From an uncultured Acetatifactor sp. (GTDB lineage: Bacteria; Bacillota; Clostridia; Lachnospirales; Lachnospiraceae), in the NCBI GenBank assembly GCA_910578185.1, contig CAJTPN010000001.1:258745-322744 (forward strand): a DNA stretch of 64,000 nucleotides, written 5' to 3'. Of the stretch, positions 1 through 8,282 are shown piece by piece. Under the pieces are notes generated by a model, which worked only from the letters and a program-made list of their open reading frames with translations, made no database searches and had not been told where the DNA came from. Positions within the stretch are counted from its first letter, which is position 1; every line of letters begins with the position of its first letter. The translations under genes and the position numbers were made by a program.

Positions 1-211
1 ATCACCTGTAGACAGACCGCCGAGCGCATGAGGAAAATGCGGGCGAAAAAGCCTTGCTGTATGCGGCTTTCCGGGCGGGAAAATAAGGCGGCAAGGTTTA
101 CTCCCGAAAAAGCCGTTCTATTGCGTAACAATTCAATCTCTGCACCCATGAGAAAAACCGAGGCGCGGTGACTATGTGATAGCTGCCGCGTCCCGGTTCT
201 TTTTTGTGCTT
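1..211. other. edge of mobile-element remnant, no firm gene
   Basis: This stretch lies just downstream of the relaxase end on the - strand and is probably part of the same element. A - strand frame stays open from an ATG near 149 to the window edge, and a + strand frame is open from base 1 to about 171. I could not recognise a family in either, so no gene is called. Confidence 0.35.
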
Positions 212-640
212 TTATCCGCGCGCTGTCTGCCTTTCACGTTCCGGCTGCATCCCTGTCTGTAAAATGCTGTCTATGTTCCGCTTGATAACGTCATACTCCT
301 GTACCTGTTTTTTCAGCTTGCCATAGTCGGCGTAAAGGCTTTCTTTCTGCGCTTGGAGCTTTTCATACTCTGCTTGCAGGGCGGGGACGCTGGGGAGCTT
401 GCCGCCGATCTGCGCCGCCTTTAATGCCTTTGCCGCTTCATGGAGGATAATGCCGCGCTCATTCTCTGCCCGGTATTTTTCCCTGTTCCGGGTTTTTCGG
501 TAGGCTTCATAGAGGGGCTTTGTCTTTTGGTAGGTAGTGACGTTCTTAATGAGCAACGCCATATCCGAAAGACGCTTTTCTACTTCCTTTAAGCCGTCCC
601 ACGCCTTTTCGCTTGCCGTGGCGATGGAGCTGACGCTAAA
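212..640 (-). pseudogene. C-terminal remnant of conjugative-element relaxase
   Basis: Only the end of the protein remains, about 140 residues, rich in Lys, Glu and Gln and probably coiled-coil. The segments 'TKPLYEAYRKTRNREKY' and 'LHEAAKALKAAQIGGKLPS' resemble the C-terminal region of relaxase/mobilisation nucleases of Tn1549-like integrative conjugative elements of Clostridia. The frame is open upstream of its internal ATG (562) to an in-frame TGA at 641-643. The DNA beyond that point is unrelated, so the nuclease domain has been lost and the junction lies near 630-650. The fragment cannot nick DNA. The family call comes from recalled sequence style and is moderately sure; truncation is seen directly. 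Confidence 0.6.
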
Positions 641-649
641 TCAGCATTG

Positions 650-1050
650 TAGAAAGAATACCATGCTATCGAGGATGTTTTATGTTATGGTAGGATTCCA
701 ACGGAATGGCTGTCTGATGACGGAAGATATAAATTTGGATGATATAGTGGCTATCTGGAGAATAAAAGCATACACATATATAACAAAAAGCGGAAAGAAT
801 GTGTCGCAGATTAACTCACAGGGAAATTGGATGGAGCAGTTTGGGGTTGAGATTGGCAGCAGTATTTCTGATGAGTGCTATCAGAATAGGCTGATCATCC
901 TGGAAGATTGAGAGTGAAAATGCCGTGAGACAGGTTCTCGGCTTATTGTAATTAGCCAGAATGCTGTGTATAATGGGATTAGATAGCAAGGTCTGTGGAA
1001 CATACAGAGTTTTCAGGCAGTGATTTATTGAAAGAAAGCAGGTAGGTAGA
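650..1050. other. degenerate DNA, possible + strand gene debris
   Basis: About 400 bases with no convincing gene. A + strand frame runs to a stop at 909-911, but it begins inside the antisense of the relaxase remnant. Protein-like stretches appear in two different frames around 680-760, which suggests a frameshifted old gene. I could not assign a family. Confidence 0.3.
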
Positions 1051-1053
1051 TAA

Positions 1054-1213
1054 ATGGGAAACATGGACATAAAGCAGACAAAATGGGAAGAATTAAGCAT
1101 ATCCAATGATTTCCTGTTTGGAAAAGGTCATGCAGAATCCCAAGCTGTGTAAAGAGTTACTGCTGAGGATTCTCCCGGATTTGAAGATTGAACGAAGAAC
1201 TGATGCTTGCGTT
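1054..1213 (+). pseudogene. Rpn-family nuclease/transposase, frameshifted N-terminal fragment
   Basis: An ATG at 1054 opens a frame reading 'WEELSISNDFLFGK'. After a shift at about 1121-1128 the next frame continues as 'KVMQNPKLCKELLLRILPD' and 'LKIER'. Joined, this is the typical start of the Rpn/YhgA (PD-(D/E)XK) recombination-promoting nuclease family common in Lachnospiraceae, which usually reads NDFLFGKVMQNP. One extra G in the GAAAAGG run explains the shift. The fragment ends before the catalytic core, so it is doubly broken. The family is recognised from the motif; the shift is read directly. Confidence 0.7.
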
Positions 1214-1358
1214 CCATATATAAGCGTTTGCTTGTTATAGATTTTATTTCCGTGAACAATGAGTCAAATGGCCATGCTTGCACGGACAGTTGAGGAATGC
1301 CACGAGTGTCAAATAAACAAAAGAATCATAAAAGAAGCTAAAGGAGGAAAGGCATAAT

Positions 1359-1805
1359 ATGTATATCAGGAAGGCAAAACGTACAGACGCAAATGATCTG
1401 AAGGTTTTATATTTTGAATATCTGACACACTTCCCACCCATAGAAGAGCAGGATATGGATTTATGGGAACGTCTTTTGGATAAGCTTGAGAAAGATGAAA
1501 ATATGTACTTACTGGTGATAGAAGAAGGCGGAAAAGTTGTTTCCTCTGTACAAATGGCTATTATAGAAAGCTTAACACATAATGTCAGACCCTTCGCAGT
1601 TATTGAAAATGTTGTGACACATGCAAATTACAGAAATAAGGGATATGCATCGGCATTGTTGGAGAAAGCATCAGAAATAGCCAAGGAACACAGATGCTAT
1701 AAAGTCTTTCTTGAAACAGGATCGAATAAAGAAGGTACATTGAATTTTTACAGAAAGAACGGGTTTGAAATAGATAAAAAACATTCCTGCCTGAAAAGAC
1801 TATGA
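1359..1805 (+). CDS. GNAT-family N-acetyltransferase
   Basis: A 148-residue single-domain protein predicted to transfer an acetyl group from acetyl-CoA to an unknown small molecule or protein amine in the cytoplasm. The acetyl-CoA pyrophosphate loop is visible as RNKGYA (residues 92-97, the R/QxxGxG/A motif) after the beta4 strand 'VIENVVTHANY'. The final 'NFYRKNGFE' segment is the usual end of the fold. A strong ribosome site (AAGGAGG) precedes the ATG. It stands alone between gene fragments, as expected for a laterally acquired unit. Substrate cannot be read from sequence; antibiotic modification is possible but not shown. Confidence 0.85.
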   Translation: MYIRKAKRTDANDLKVLYFEYLTHFPPIEEQDMDLWERLLDKLEKDENMYLLVIEEGGKVVSSVQMAIIESLTHNVRPFAVIENVVTHANYRNKGYASALLEKASEIAKEHRCYKVFLETGSNKEGTLNFYRKNGFEIDKKHSCLKRL

Positions 1806-1903
1806 CAGAGATGGAGGAACTTATGGGGACTTGCGTAAAACAGATAATAATGTGGGGGATAGGTTAAGAGAATATGGGAATGGAAAGGGTATAGGATAAA
1901 GCT

Positions 1904-1984
1904 ATGTTTATAGCAGTTGTGTTTGATATTGGGCAAACAATGGTTGATTACAAAAAACAAATGATAAGGGAGGGTGGCGTGTAA
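1904..1984 (+). pseudogene. HAD-like hydrolase N-terminal fragment
   Basis: A 26-codon frame reads MFIAVVFDIGQTMVDYKK and then stops. This matches the first strand and motif I region (DxGxT-like) of HAD-superfamily hydrolases, but everything after it is missing. The stop directly abuts the start codon of the NUDIX gene, with no base between. It may persist only as a leader segment for that gene. Confidence 0.45.
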
Positions 1985-2479
1985 ATGGATGAGAAACTGA
2001 GGAACATGACTTCTATATATATAACAAAAGGGGAAGAAATGTTGTTGCTTTTCCGGCAGTGCGGAAGCGTTGTGAGCGATACATGGGTTGGAGCTGCGGG
2101 AGGCCATTTTGAAGAGAATGAACTAAACGACCCGAAAGCATGTGTATTGAGAGAACTGAAAGAAGAATTAGGAATAAGTGAAAATGGTATTAGGAATTTG
2201 TTACTGAGGTATGTTACTTTGCGGAGGATGAAAGGAGAAATCCGTCAGAATTACTATTTTTTTGCGGAACTGGACAATGAGGTGGTGGGTGATCACATTG
2301 TATCAACGGAAGGGATAAGCAGGTGGTTTGCACTGTCAGAGCTATCGGCATTGGAGATGCCATATACCGCTAAATTTGTCATGGAGCATTATCTGAAGAT
2401 TGGACGAAGAACAAATGATATGTATGTAGGCGTGGCTGATGGGAAACGAGTTAATTTTACAAAATTGCCGGAATACTAA
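1985..2479 (+). CDS. NUDIX hydrolase
   Basis: A 164-residue protein of the NUDIX family, which hydrolyses nucleoside diphosphates linked to another moiety (for example oxidised dNTPs or nucleotide sugars). The NUDIX box is present: G40, E46 and the RELKEELGI core at residues 56-64, which supplies the metal-binding glutamates. The spacing between E46 and R56 is nine residues instead of the usual seven, a two-residue expansion. The start is the ATG directly after the HAD-fragment stop; AGGGAGG lies just upstream. Substrate is unknown. The surroundings are accessory DNA. Confidence 0.82.
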   Translation: MDEKLRNMTSIYITKGEEMLLLFRQCGSVVSDTWVGAAGGHFEENELNDPKACVLRELKEELGISENGIRNLLLRYVTLRRMKGEIRQNYYFFAELDNEVVGDHIVSTEGISRWFALSELSALEMPYTAKFVMEHYLKIGRRTNDMYVGVADGKRVNFTKLPEY

Positions 2480-2783
2480 TAAATACTGGTTAATTCTAAA
2501 CACATTCCGGATGCTGATGGAGGAGAGGGATAGAAAGAACTGGAGCTTAACAGCGTGGGACTCATTTCCACAAATGTGGCAGAACTGCTGGAAGAAGAAA
2601 AGATAAATGAAGTTTTTGAGTATCTGGAAATCTACAGAGACAGCTTGTGGGCTACTTGTACATGCGTCCCAATTTTGCTGATATATTTTTTTTAGGAATC
2701 AATCATGGGACTGCTTAGCAAAAAGTTTCTGTGTGATATACTGGTCTTATGAATGACACTGTGCTTATGAGAAAGGAAACATA
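2480..2783 (+). other. intergenic debris with an open C-terminal-like frame
   Basis: From about 2532 a frame reads 'KELELNSVGLISTNVAELL' and then 'EYLEIYRDS', ending at a TAG near 2694. It has no clear start and looks like a gene scrap. I could not name the family. The last 80 bases form the leader of the next gene, with GAAAGGA ahead of its ATG. Confidence 0.3.
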
Positions 2784-3356
2784 ATGAAAATTATAGGATT
2801 ACTGATACTTGCTGTGTTTTACGCAGTCTACATTGGAAAGATGATATTGCAAAAAAGAAAAGGCATACAGACAGACCAAATGGCAAAAGGCAAACAGAAA
2901 ACAAAAATATTTTACATCGAGCTGGCTATGAAAATAGCCACTTATTCCGTGGTGGCAGCAGAAGTCCTTAGCCTGCTTTTTATTCCTCCATTTTTGTCTC
3001 AGACGCTTGTTGCTGTCGGTGTGGTTCTTGGCTTTATCGGAGATATTCTTTTTATTGTATCAGTTGTAACAATGAAAGACAGTTGGCGGGCTGGCATAGC
3101 AGAAAACGATAAAACGGAAATCATTACCAGCGGGATTTACAGCATTAGCAGAAATCCTGCCTTTTTAGCCTTTGATTGTGTTTATGCAGGTCTGATGCTG
3201 ATAGCCTTCAACTGGGTTTTGCTGGTAATTTCTGTGTTTGCTATGACAATGCTACATCTGCAAATACTACAGGAAGAAACGTTTTTGTCTAAAACGTTTG
3301 GGGCAGAGTACGAGGTCTACAAAAGTAAAGTCCGAAGATATATTGGACGGAAATAA
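2784..3356 (+). CDS. ICMT/PEMT-like membrane methyltransferase
   Basis: A 190-residue integral membrane protein with about four to five hydrophobic segments (residues 3-20, 45-68, 72-95, 128-160). The C-terminal half has the signature of the isoprenylcysteine carboxyl methyltransferase / phospholipid methyltransferase superfamily: 'SGIYSISRNPAFLAF' (117-130, RNP at 123-125) and 'EETFLSKTFGAEYEVYKSKV' (164-183). These residues form the SAM-binding region in known members. In bacteria such proteins have varied or unknown lipid-like substrates. It has its own ribosome site and no operon partner. Confidence 0.8.
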   Translation: MKIIGLLILAVFYAVYIGKMILQKRKGIQTDQMAKGKQKTKIFYIELAMKIATYSVVAAEVLSLLFIPPFLSQTLVAVGVVLGFIGDILFIVSVVTMKDSWRAGIAENDKTEIITSGIYSISRNPAFLAFDCVYAGLMLIAFNWVLLVISVFAMTMLHLQILQEETFLSKTFGAEYEVYKSKVRRYIGRK

Positions 3357-3531
3357 TTCTACTTCACGCAGATAATATGTACTTAGGCCGGCTGTGCTTT
3401 TCGTGTCCAGTTCTTATGCGGCGTATTTTATACTATATTGTGGTGCGGATCCTTTTCTTTTGGAAGACAGAAAGGACTTCTCATGGCAATGGAGATTAAG
3501 GGAAATTATAGTCCGTTCTAAAAACATATTG

Positions 3532-4110
3532 CTATAATTCTTTTGAGAACGCTAATTGAAGCCCTAAAATTTCATGCATAGGTGCAGTCTTAGTCGAAAA
3601 GCCAGTTTTACTTTCCTTTGTCCAAAGCGGCGGGATACAGATAATACATTGTGTAGAAGAAAGCATTGCGGAATCTTTTTCCCAACCATTCCAACGAAAT
3701 GTTTCGTAATATTTATCCACCCGTTCCTTAATTACTGCCCATTGTATCAACTGACTATACTTTATATCCAGACTTTCCCATTGCAGTGAATCTGGGGCAA
3801 AGTAATTGATAATGCCATTGCTGTCTAACGAAAAAAGTCCGCCAACAATATCTTCAGCAATAATCAATGCACCCCATTCTGATAAAGAGGTGTTTTTCTT
3901 GCAAAAATCATATTTCCCGGAACCGTATATGCGAATCCAATCGTCAATTACGATTCCACCTGTTTTAGATAAAACAACACCGAAAAGTGTTTCCTCATTA
4001 AACAGGTAAACCTCTTTTAGGTGGGCTACAGCCTTTTCATCCGGATCGATTAGAGAAACCTTTGTTGTTGCTCCGTCTAATACTGCTTTCAACTCTTCAA
4101 ACATTGTCAT
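3532..4110 (-). CDS. DUF2625 family protein
   Basis: A 192-residue protein starting MTMFEELKAV; this ATG has an AAGAGGAAAAG ribosome site. The frame is open upstream to 4179, but that part reads through mobile-element DNA and is not expected to be translated. The segments 'VVLSKTGGIVIDDWIRIYG' and 'LFSLDSNGIINYFAPDSLQ' are typical of DUF2625, a family of unknown function found sporadically in bacteria. No signal peptide or membrane segment is seen. It is the only intact - strand gene in the first 10 kb and ends about 175 bases from the convergent methyltransferase gene. Confidence 0.75.
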   Translation of the reverse strand: MTMFEELKAVLDGATTKVSLIDPDEKAVAHLKEVYLFNEETLFGVVLSKTGGIVIDDWIRIYGSGKYDFCKKNTSLSEWGALIIAEDIVGGLFSLDSNGIINYFAPDSLQWESLDIKYSQLIQWAVIKERVDKYYETFRWNGWEKDSAMLSSTQCIICIPPLWTKESKTGFSTKTAPMHEILGLQLAFSKEL

Positions 4111-4172
4111 TTTCTTTTCCTCTTGAAATGGGCGTGAAAGCCACTTTAGGACTTTCCCGCCTTGATTGCCTG

Positions 4173-4328
4173 TCAGCAAAGGCGGGCGGAGCTGTCAACG
4201 GCGGCGATAAGCTGTCTTAACTGCGGGTCGGTCAAGCCGGGATTATGTTGCTCCGCAAGCTGATCCAGCGTCAAGTCACGCTCCACACGCAGGTCTTTTA
4301 GGCGTTCTTGTATAGATAGTTGGCTCAC
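4173..4328 (-). pseudogene. XRE-type regulator N-terminus fused to unrelated scrap
   Basis: A GTG-started 51-codon frame begins 'SIQERLKDLRVERDLTLDQL', the usual beginning of Cro/C1 (XRE) repressors of Clostridial conjugative elements. After 'AEQ' it changes to 'HNPGLTDPQLRQLIAAVDSS', which does not continue the helix-turn-helix fold, and soon stops. This suggests a deletion that joined two parts of an integrative element. Together with the relaxase end at 212-640 it indicates an old element scar on both sides of the 1.3-4.1 kb cargo. Confidence 0.55.
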
Positions 4329-4624
4329 AATTTCCGTTCCTGGTGTCCGGGCAAAGCCAAGGTTGCGTATTCTCTATATACTTCTATTATACAGAATGCC
4401 TGTAAAAATGCAATTTCCAAAGTGTAAACTTCATACAAATTAAGGGATATACCTATGTGAATGTTCTGCTGTATTTTTATGTCACATAAATGTCCTTTAC
4501 ATCCCAATCATTTTTCTGGTTCTGCTGGTGTTTTTTGTGTGGAAGCGGGCTTGACAGATATGCAAAATCAAAGATGCTGCATAGTATAATAGAAACCTGT
4601 CATTTCAAAAAGGGAGAATGATAT

Positions 4625-5596
4625 ATGAGACGATGCGTGCCATTGGACCCCGCTGCAGAAGCAGTCTGCAATCAAAGCGCTGTGCCTCCGCTGATTTTTC
4701 AGATGCCGCCAAAGCAGGGAAGAAAAGTATTGGAGGAAGCCCAGGATTCACCGGTATATAAATATCCCGCCGATGTATCATCGGAGTGTATCAATACCGG
4801 TATGTGGGGCAGTATACCGGTATATTTTATTGTGCCAAAGTGTGAAAAAATAAAAAATGTGATATTCTATATTCATGGCGGAGGCTGGGTATTTGGCAGT
4901 TTTCATACACACGAAAAGTTAGTCAGAGAACTTTCGGCAAGGACAAATTCACTGGTGGTATTCCCTGAATACAGTTTATCGCCGGAAGCAAAATACCCAA
5001 CGGCGATTGAACAGTGTTATTTTATCCTTTCTCATAGCAAGAAAATCATTGAAGACTGCTTTCCCACGATTGAGTATACTGCGCTTACCGTTGCAGGCGA
5101 CAGTGTTGGCGGGAACATGGCAATTGCTATGGCTCTCATGTCAGCCATGCGGCATGGACCGTGTATTCAGAAGCTGCTGTTATATTACCCGGTAACAAAT
5201 GCCTGTTTTGACACGCCAAGTTATTGTCAATTTGCAGTGGATTATTATCTGTATCAGGAAGGAATGAAATGGTTTTGGCGGCAGTATACAACTTCTATGG
5301 AGGAGCGAAACCAGATAACTGCGTCTCCTCTTCGAGCGGACATAGATAGTTTGAAATGCCTTCCTCCAACTATGATAATAAATGGTCAGGCGGATGTTTT
5401 GCGAAGTGAGGGAGAAGCATTTGGTGAAAAGCTTCGATGCGCAGGCGTGGAAGTAACTGCCTTGCGGGTACAGGGCACCATTCATGATTTTGTAATGCTG
5501 AATGCGCTGGATCAGACGAATGCCTGCCGTATTGCTATGGATGCGTCAACCGCGTGGATTAACCGTTTCAACAAAGAGCCAGTTGAATGCGTTTAA
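4625..5596 (+). CDS. alpha/beta hydrolase (HSL-type esterase)
   Basis: A 323-residue cytoplasmic esterase/lipase-like enzyme of the Abhydrolase_3 (hormone-sensitive lipase) group, which cleaves short acyl esters. The oxyanion motif HGGGW is at residues 84-88, and the nucleophile elbow GDSVGG is at 158-163 with Ser160. Asp257 (in GQADVLR) and His287 (in TIHDF) complete the triad. Length matches the family. The ATG is preceded by AAGGGAGA. It is followed by transposase debris and has no operon partner. The natural substrate cannot be inferred. Confidence 0.87.
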   Translation: MRRCVPLDPAAEAVCNQSAVPPLIFQMPPKQGRKVLEEAQDSPVYKYPADVSSECINTGMWGSIPVYFIVPKCEKIKNVIFYIHGGGWVFGSFHTHEKLVRELSARTNSLVVFPEYSLSPEAKYPTAIEQCYFILSHSKKIIEDCFPTIEYTALTVAGDSVGGNMAIAMALMSAMRHGPCIQKLLLYYPVTNACFDTPSYCQFAVDYYLYQEGMKWFWRQYTTSMEERNQITASPLRADIDSLKCLPPTMIINGQADVLRSEGEAFGEKLRCAGVEVTALRVQGTIHDFVMLNALDQTNACRIAMDASTAWINRFNKEPVECV

Positions 5597-5829
5597 TGCT
5601 GCCCCAAAACAGCGCGCATACAGAATTTTGGTACCTTGAGGACCAGGATGACGAGGCTGCATTCTGATGGTCAATGCCTGTAACAATTCCCTGAAACCAA
5701 AAAGGGACCTGCATATTGAAATCCCCATATCGGAAATGATGTATTCCGGGAATAACCGGCTGCTCAATTACAGCTACAAATTCCCGGAATCCGTCTACAG
5801 CCTTCTTGAAATAGATGCTTTTAAAAAGA
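5597..5829. other. intergenic debris before IS remnant
   Basis: A short + strand frame starts at 5667 but matches nothing I know and merges with the transposase remnant in another frame. It is treated as decayed DNA, probably the earlier part of the same insertion sequence. Confidence 0.3.
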
Positions 5830-6166
5830 TTACCAGAAAATACCGGGTTTTGCGGACAGTATTCCCTAAATGAAAACATGCTTAAGGAAAACCTGAATAG
5901 CTTCAGGGAGGAATAAGGGATCGGCAGAACCATTGTTGTGGCCGACAAAGGGATGAACTGCTCCTACAACATTGATTTCCTGTGCAGCCAGGGAGACGGC
6001 TACGTTCTTTTCAGAAACGGAAAGGCACGAATGGGAAGCGTTGCCACAGGGAGCTTTTTCCCCGGAAGAATGACATGCATCCCCCGACGGCTCTTACAAA
6101 TGGAAGCTTACGGAGAAGGAATACAGAGGAAATGACATCCGCTTTGAGATACAGGATGGTGAAAGG
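5830..6166 (+). pseudogene. IS1634-family transposase remnant
   Basis: The translated text 'NMLKENLNSFREE', stop, 'GIGRTIVVADKGMNCSYN' and 'LCSQGDGYVLF' matches the DDE core of IS1634-type transposases, where 'VVADKGLN' holds the second catalytic Asp. A TAA at 5914-5916 interrupts the frame where a Tyr codon (TAT) would be expected. A second shift near 6060-6090 moves the sequence into the frame reading 'GSYKWKLTEKEYRGNDIRF'. The left part and the end of the element are absent, so it cannot transpose. Confidence 0.72.
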
Positions 6167-6379
6167 GTGGAAAAAAGACTTCTGTCACCAGAAAACGGGC
6201 TTGACAAAGCGTTGTCGGGTGACTATAATATTGTTCTTATGGATTTGATGCTGCCCTTGAAAACGGGGGAGGAAGTGCTGAAGAAGCTGCGCTCTGTCAA
6301 GAGCACACCCGTTATCATCATCTCGGCAAGGCTGGAGGTGTACAACAGAATAGAACCCGTTTGTGGTTCTATCGTTTAA
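6167..6379 (+). pseudogene. response-regulator receiver scrap fused to IS remnant
   Basis: The same frame that carries the tail of the IS1634 remnant runs directly into 'LDKALSGDYNIVLMDLMLP', then 'GEEVLKKLR' and 'STPVIIISAR'. This is the middle of an OmpR-type receiver domain, including the phospho-acceptor Asp in 'LMDLMLP' and the Ser of 'IISAR'. The start of the domain and the whole DNA-binding domain are missing. It is a joint made by rearrangement and is unlikely to be functional. Confidence 0.6.
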
Positions 6380-6556
6380 AATGGTAGCTGTATTCAGTTT
6401 GTACTGTATCTGGAAAACTGGCGCGTTTGGTTAATACAAAAAGAGGGACGAAGATTGATCACATTGAAATAAACATGAGAAGGGAACTTTGTGACCAGTT
6501 AAATGAAAAAAGGTTGAGGCAGGAGCATGCAAAATTGACCTTTGGATTGGACAAAA
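6380..6556. other. intergenic debris
   Basis: About 180 bases after the receiver scrap. A frame from an ATG near 6474 gives a short charged peptide, but it overlaps the next gene and has no known relatives. No clear promoter was seen. Confidence 0.25.
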
Positions 6557-7237
6557 ATGAAAATACAGTTAAGTGACAATTTAATTAAACATTACTTGCA
6601 AAATGTCTATTTCATAAATGGGCACAGCTATGCTGGGAAGTCTACGATGGTCAGGATGCTGGCTGAACGTTATGATATGATTCATTGCGGTGAAAATTAC
6701 CATGATGTATTTCCACGGAATAAACTGTCAAGGTGGAAGCAGCCTGGGCTATGCTATTTTGATACTATGAATGGCTGGAAGGAATGGCTCAATATGACTC
6801 CGGAAGAACATTGGAATTGGATGAATCAGGTATCCATGGAATGTATGGAAATAGAGATTCTGGAGTTGCTCAGACTGGCGGCATCCGGGAAAAAGGTTAT
6901 TGTGGATACTAACATACCACCGAATGCACTGCGGGAGATTTCATCATATAATCGTGTTGCCATTATGCTTTGTGATCCGCCGGATATTTGTGCTACCCGG
7001 TTCTTTGACCGAGAAGATCCAGAGAAAAAATTTATAATGGATCAGATTCAGCTCTGCCCGGATCCGGAAGCTACCCTGCGAAATTTTAATTCATGGGCAT
7101 TATATCATCCTCCGTTGGAGACTGACTGGGCACATACAGGTTTTTTTACTTATGTCCGTTCAGATTTTGAAAATGATACGCGGGAAGAATTGCTGTCGGT
7201 TTTGGCAAAGCACTTTGGACTGGAGGAAGAAAAGTGA
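6557..7237 (+). CDS. P-loop NTPase, kinase-like
   Basis: A 226-residue protein counted from the ATG at 6557; a TTG at 6542 would add five residues. A Walker A loop, GHSYAGKST, lies at residues 22-30 directly after a short beta strand. This layout is typical of shikimate-kinase/adenylate-kinase-like small-molecule kinases. 'VIVDTNIPPNAL' resembles a Walker B strand. 'RFFDREDPEKKFI' resembles the lid region. The substrate is unknown. It is a single gene in accessory DNA; a weak ribosome site makes the start uncertain. Confidence 0.72.
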   Translation: MKIQLSDNLIKHYLQNVYFINGHSYAGKSTMVRMLAERYDMIHCGENYHDVFPRNKLSRWKQPGLCYFDTMNGWKEWLNMTPEEHWNWMNQVSMECMEIEILELLRLAASGKKVIVDTNIPPNALREISSYNRVAIMLCDPPDICATRFFDREDPEKKFIMDQIQLCPDPEATLRNFNSWALYHPPLETDWAHTGFFTYVRSDFENDTREELLSVLAKHFGLEEEK

Positions 7238-7370
7238 TTTGCAGGAGCTGAAAACTGCCTGGAAGCGATTTTGTATTGGGGTATGCTGCGGAGGTTGAGC
7301 CTGAAAGCAAGTTGACATAGAGACGGTGTGTATGTCATAATTGGTATTACTCTACAAGGATTAACTGAAT

Positions 7371-8099
7371 ATGAAACATAAAGACCATTATAATGATGAC
7401 TACATTTTGGGGCTTTCTCAAAAGATATTTTTAGTAATGCCGGACTTTGATGGAAAAACTTTTTGCAATTCCTTAATCGGCAGATTAAATGACAAAGAGT
7501 TATTTGCAAGGTTTGACTGCATTGTGGATGCTATGCAAAAAAGCATGACAGACGATTATTCAAATAATATCCAGGCGTTTTTTAATATGTTGGGGCCTGA
7601 ACTGGATAAACCAGAAGGAATGTTTCAATTTGGATGGTGGCTATGGCCTATTGGCAGATATGTTGAACGATATGGAAATGAAAACTGGAATTTATCGCTT
7701 TTATTTCTGAAAGAATTAACGAAAAGATTTACCGGAGAATTTGCTATCCGCCCTTTATTGCAAGAGCATCCCAAAGAAGTAATGGATGAACTGATTAAAT
7801 GGACAACTGATAAAAATGTTCATGTTAGACGACTTGCCAGTGAGGGAGTTAGAATACGGCTGCCATGGTCGCAAAAATTATTTGTTGCATTAGACGAATT
7901 TGAAAGATATACAATCATTCTTACAAGGCTAAAAGATGACCCGGAAAGGTTTGTTCAAAAAAGTGTGGGGAATAATCTAAATGATTTGTATAAAGAAGCT
8001 CCTGAGAAAGCAGATTATATTATTTCACAATGGGAGAAAATGGGAAAAAGTAAGGCGCAGGATTGGATTATAAAACACGGAAGAAGAAATCAAAAATAA
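7371..8099 (+). CDS. DNA alkylation repair protein, AlkC/AlkD-like
   Basis: A 242-residue all-helical protein of the HEAT-like-repeat DNA alkylation repair family, whose members remove alkylated purines without flipping the base. Supporting segments are 'EFAIRPLLQEHPKEVMDEL', 'VHVRRLASEGVRIRLPW' and 'KSVGNNLNDLYKEAPEK'. These are the conserved repeats of COG4335-type (AlkC-like) proteins. It fits a stress/damage theme in the surrounding accessory genes. The start ATG lacks a strong ribosome site. Whether it retains glycosylase activity cannot be judged. Confidence 0.8.
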   Translation: MKHKDHYNDDYILGLSQKIFLVMPDFDGKTFCNSLIGRLNDKELFARFDCIVDAMQKSMTDDYSNNIQAFFNMLGPELDKPEGMFQFGWWLWPIGRYVERYGNENWNLSLLFLKELTKRFTGEFAIRPLLQEHPKEVMDELIKWTTDKNVHVRRLASEGVRIRLPWSQKLFVALDEFERYTIILTRLKDDPERFVQKSVGNNLNDLYKEAPEKADYIISQWEKMGKSKAQDWIIKHGRRNQK

Positions 8100-8282
8100 G
8101 AGAGGAATAGCAAATTGCTGAAAAACACTTCGCCTACTTTACTGCTCAAATGCAAAAGCTTTAAATAATACACCCTGGCGTATCTATTTGAAAGATGCGG
8201 CAACCGTTTAAAAGAGCATATAGTTGCAGGAGAAGAACATGTAAAGAAAGAAGAAAAACATGTTTGTCAAGGAGGTACACAG
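8100..8282 (+). other. short spacer with ribosome site for APH gene
   Basis: No gene is called. The frame of the next gene is open upstream and reads 'YTLAYLFERCGNRLKEHI', which may be a gene scrap. The next gene's ribosome site CAAGGAGG lies 8 bases ahead of its ATG. Confidence 0.4.

Noticed and set aside
537..911. 124-residue + strand frame
   Set aside because: Its first third is antisense to the relaxase remnant, and the remainder has no recognisable family or ribosome site.
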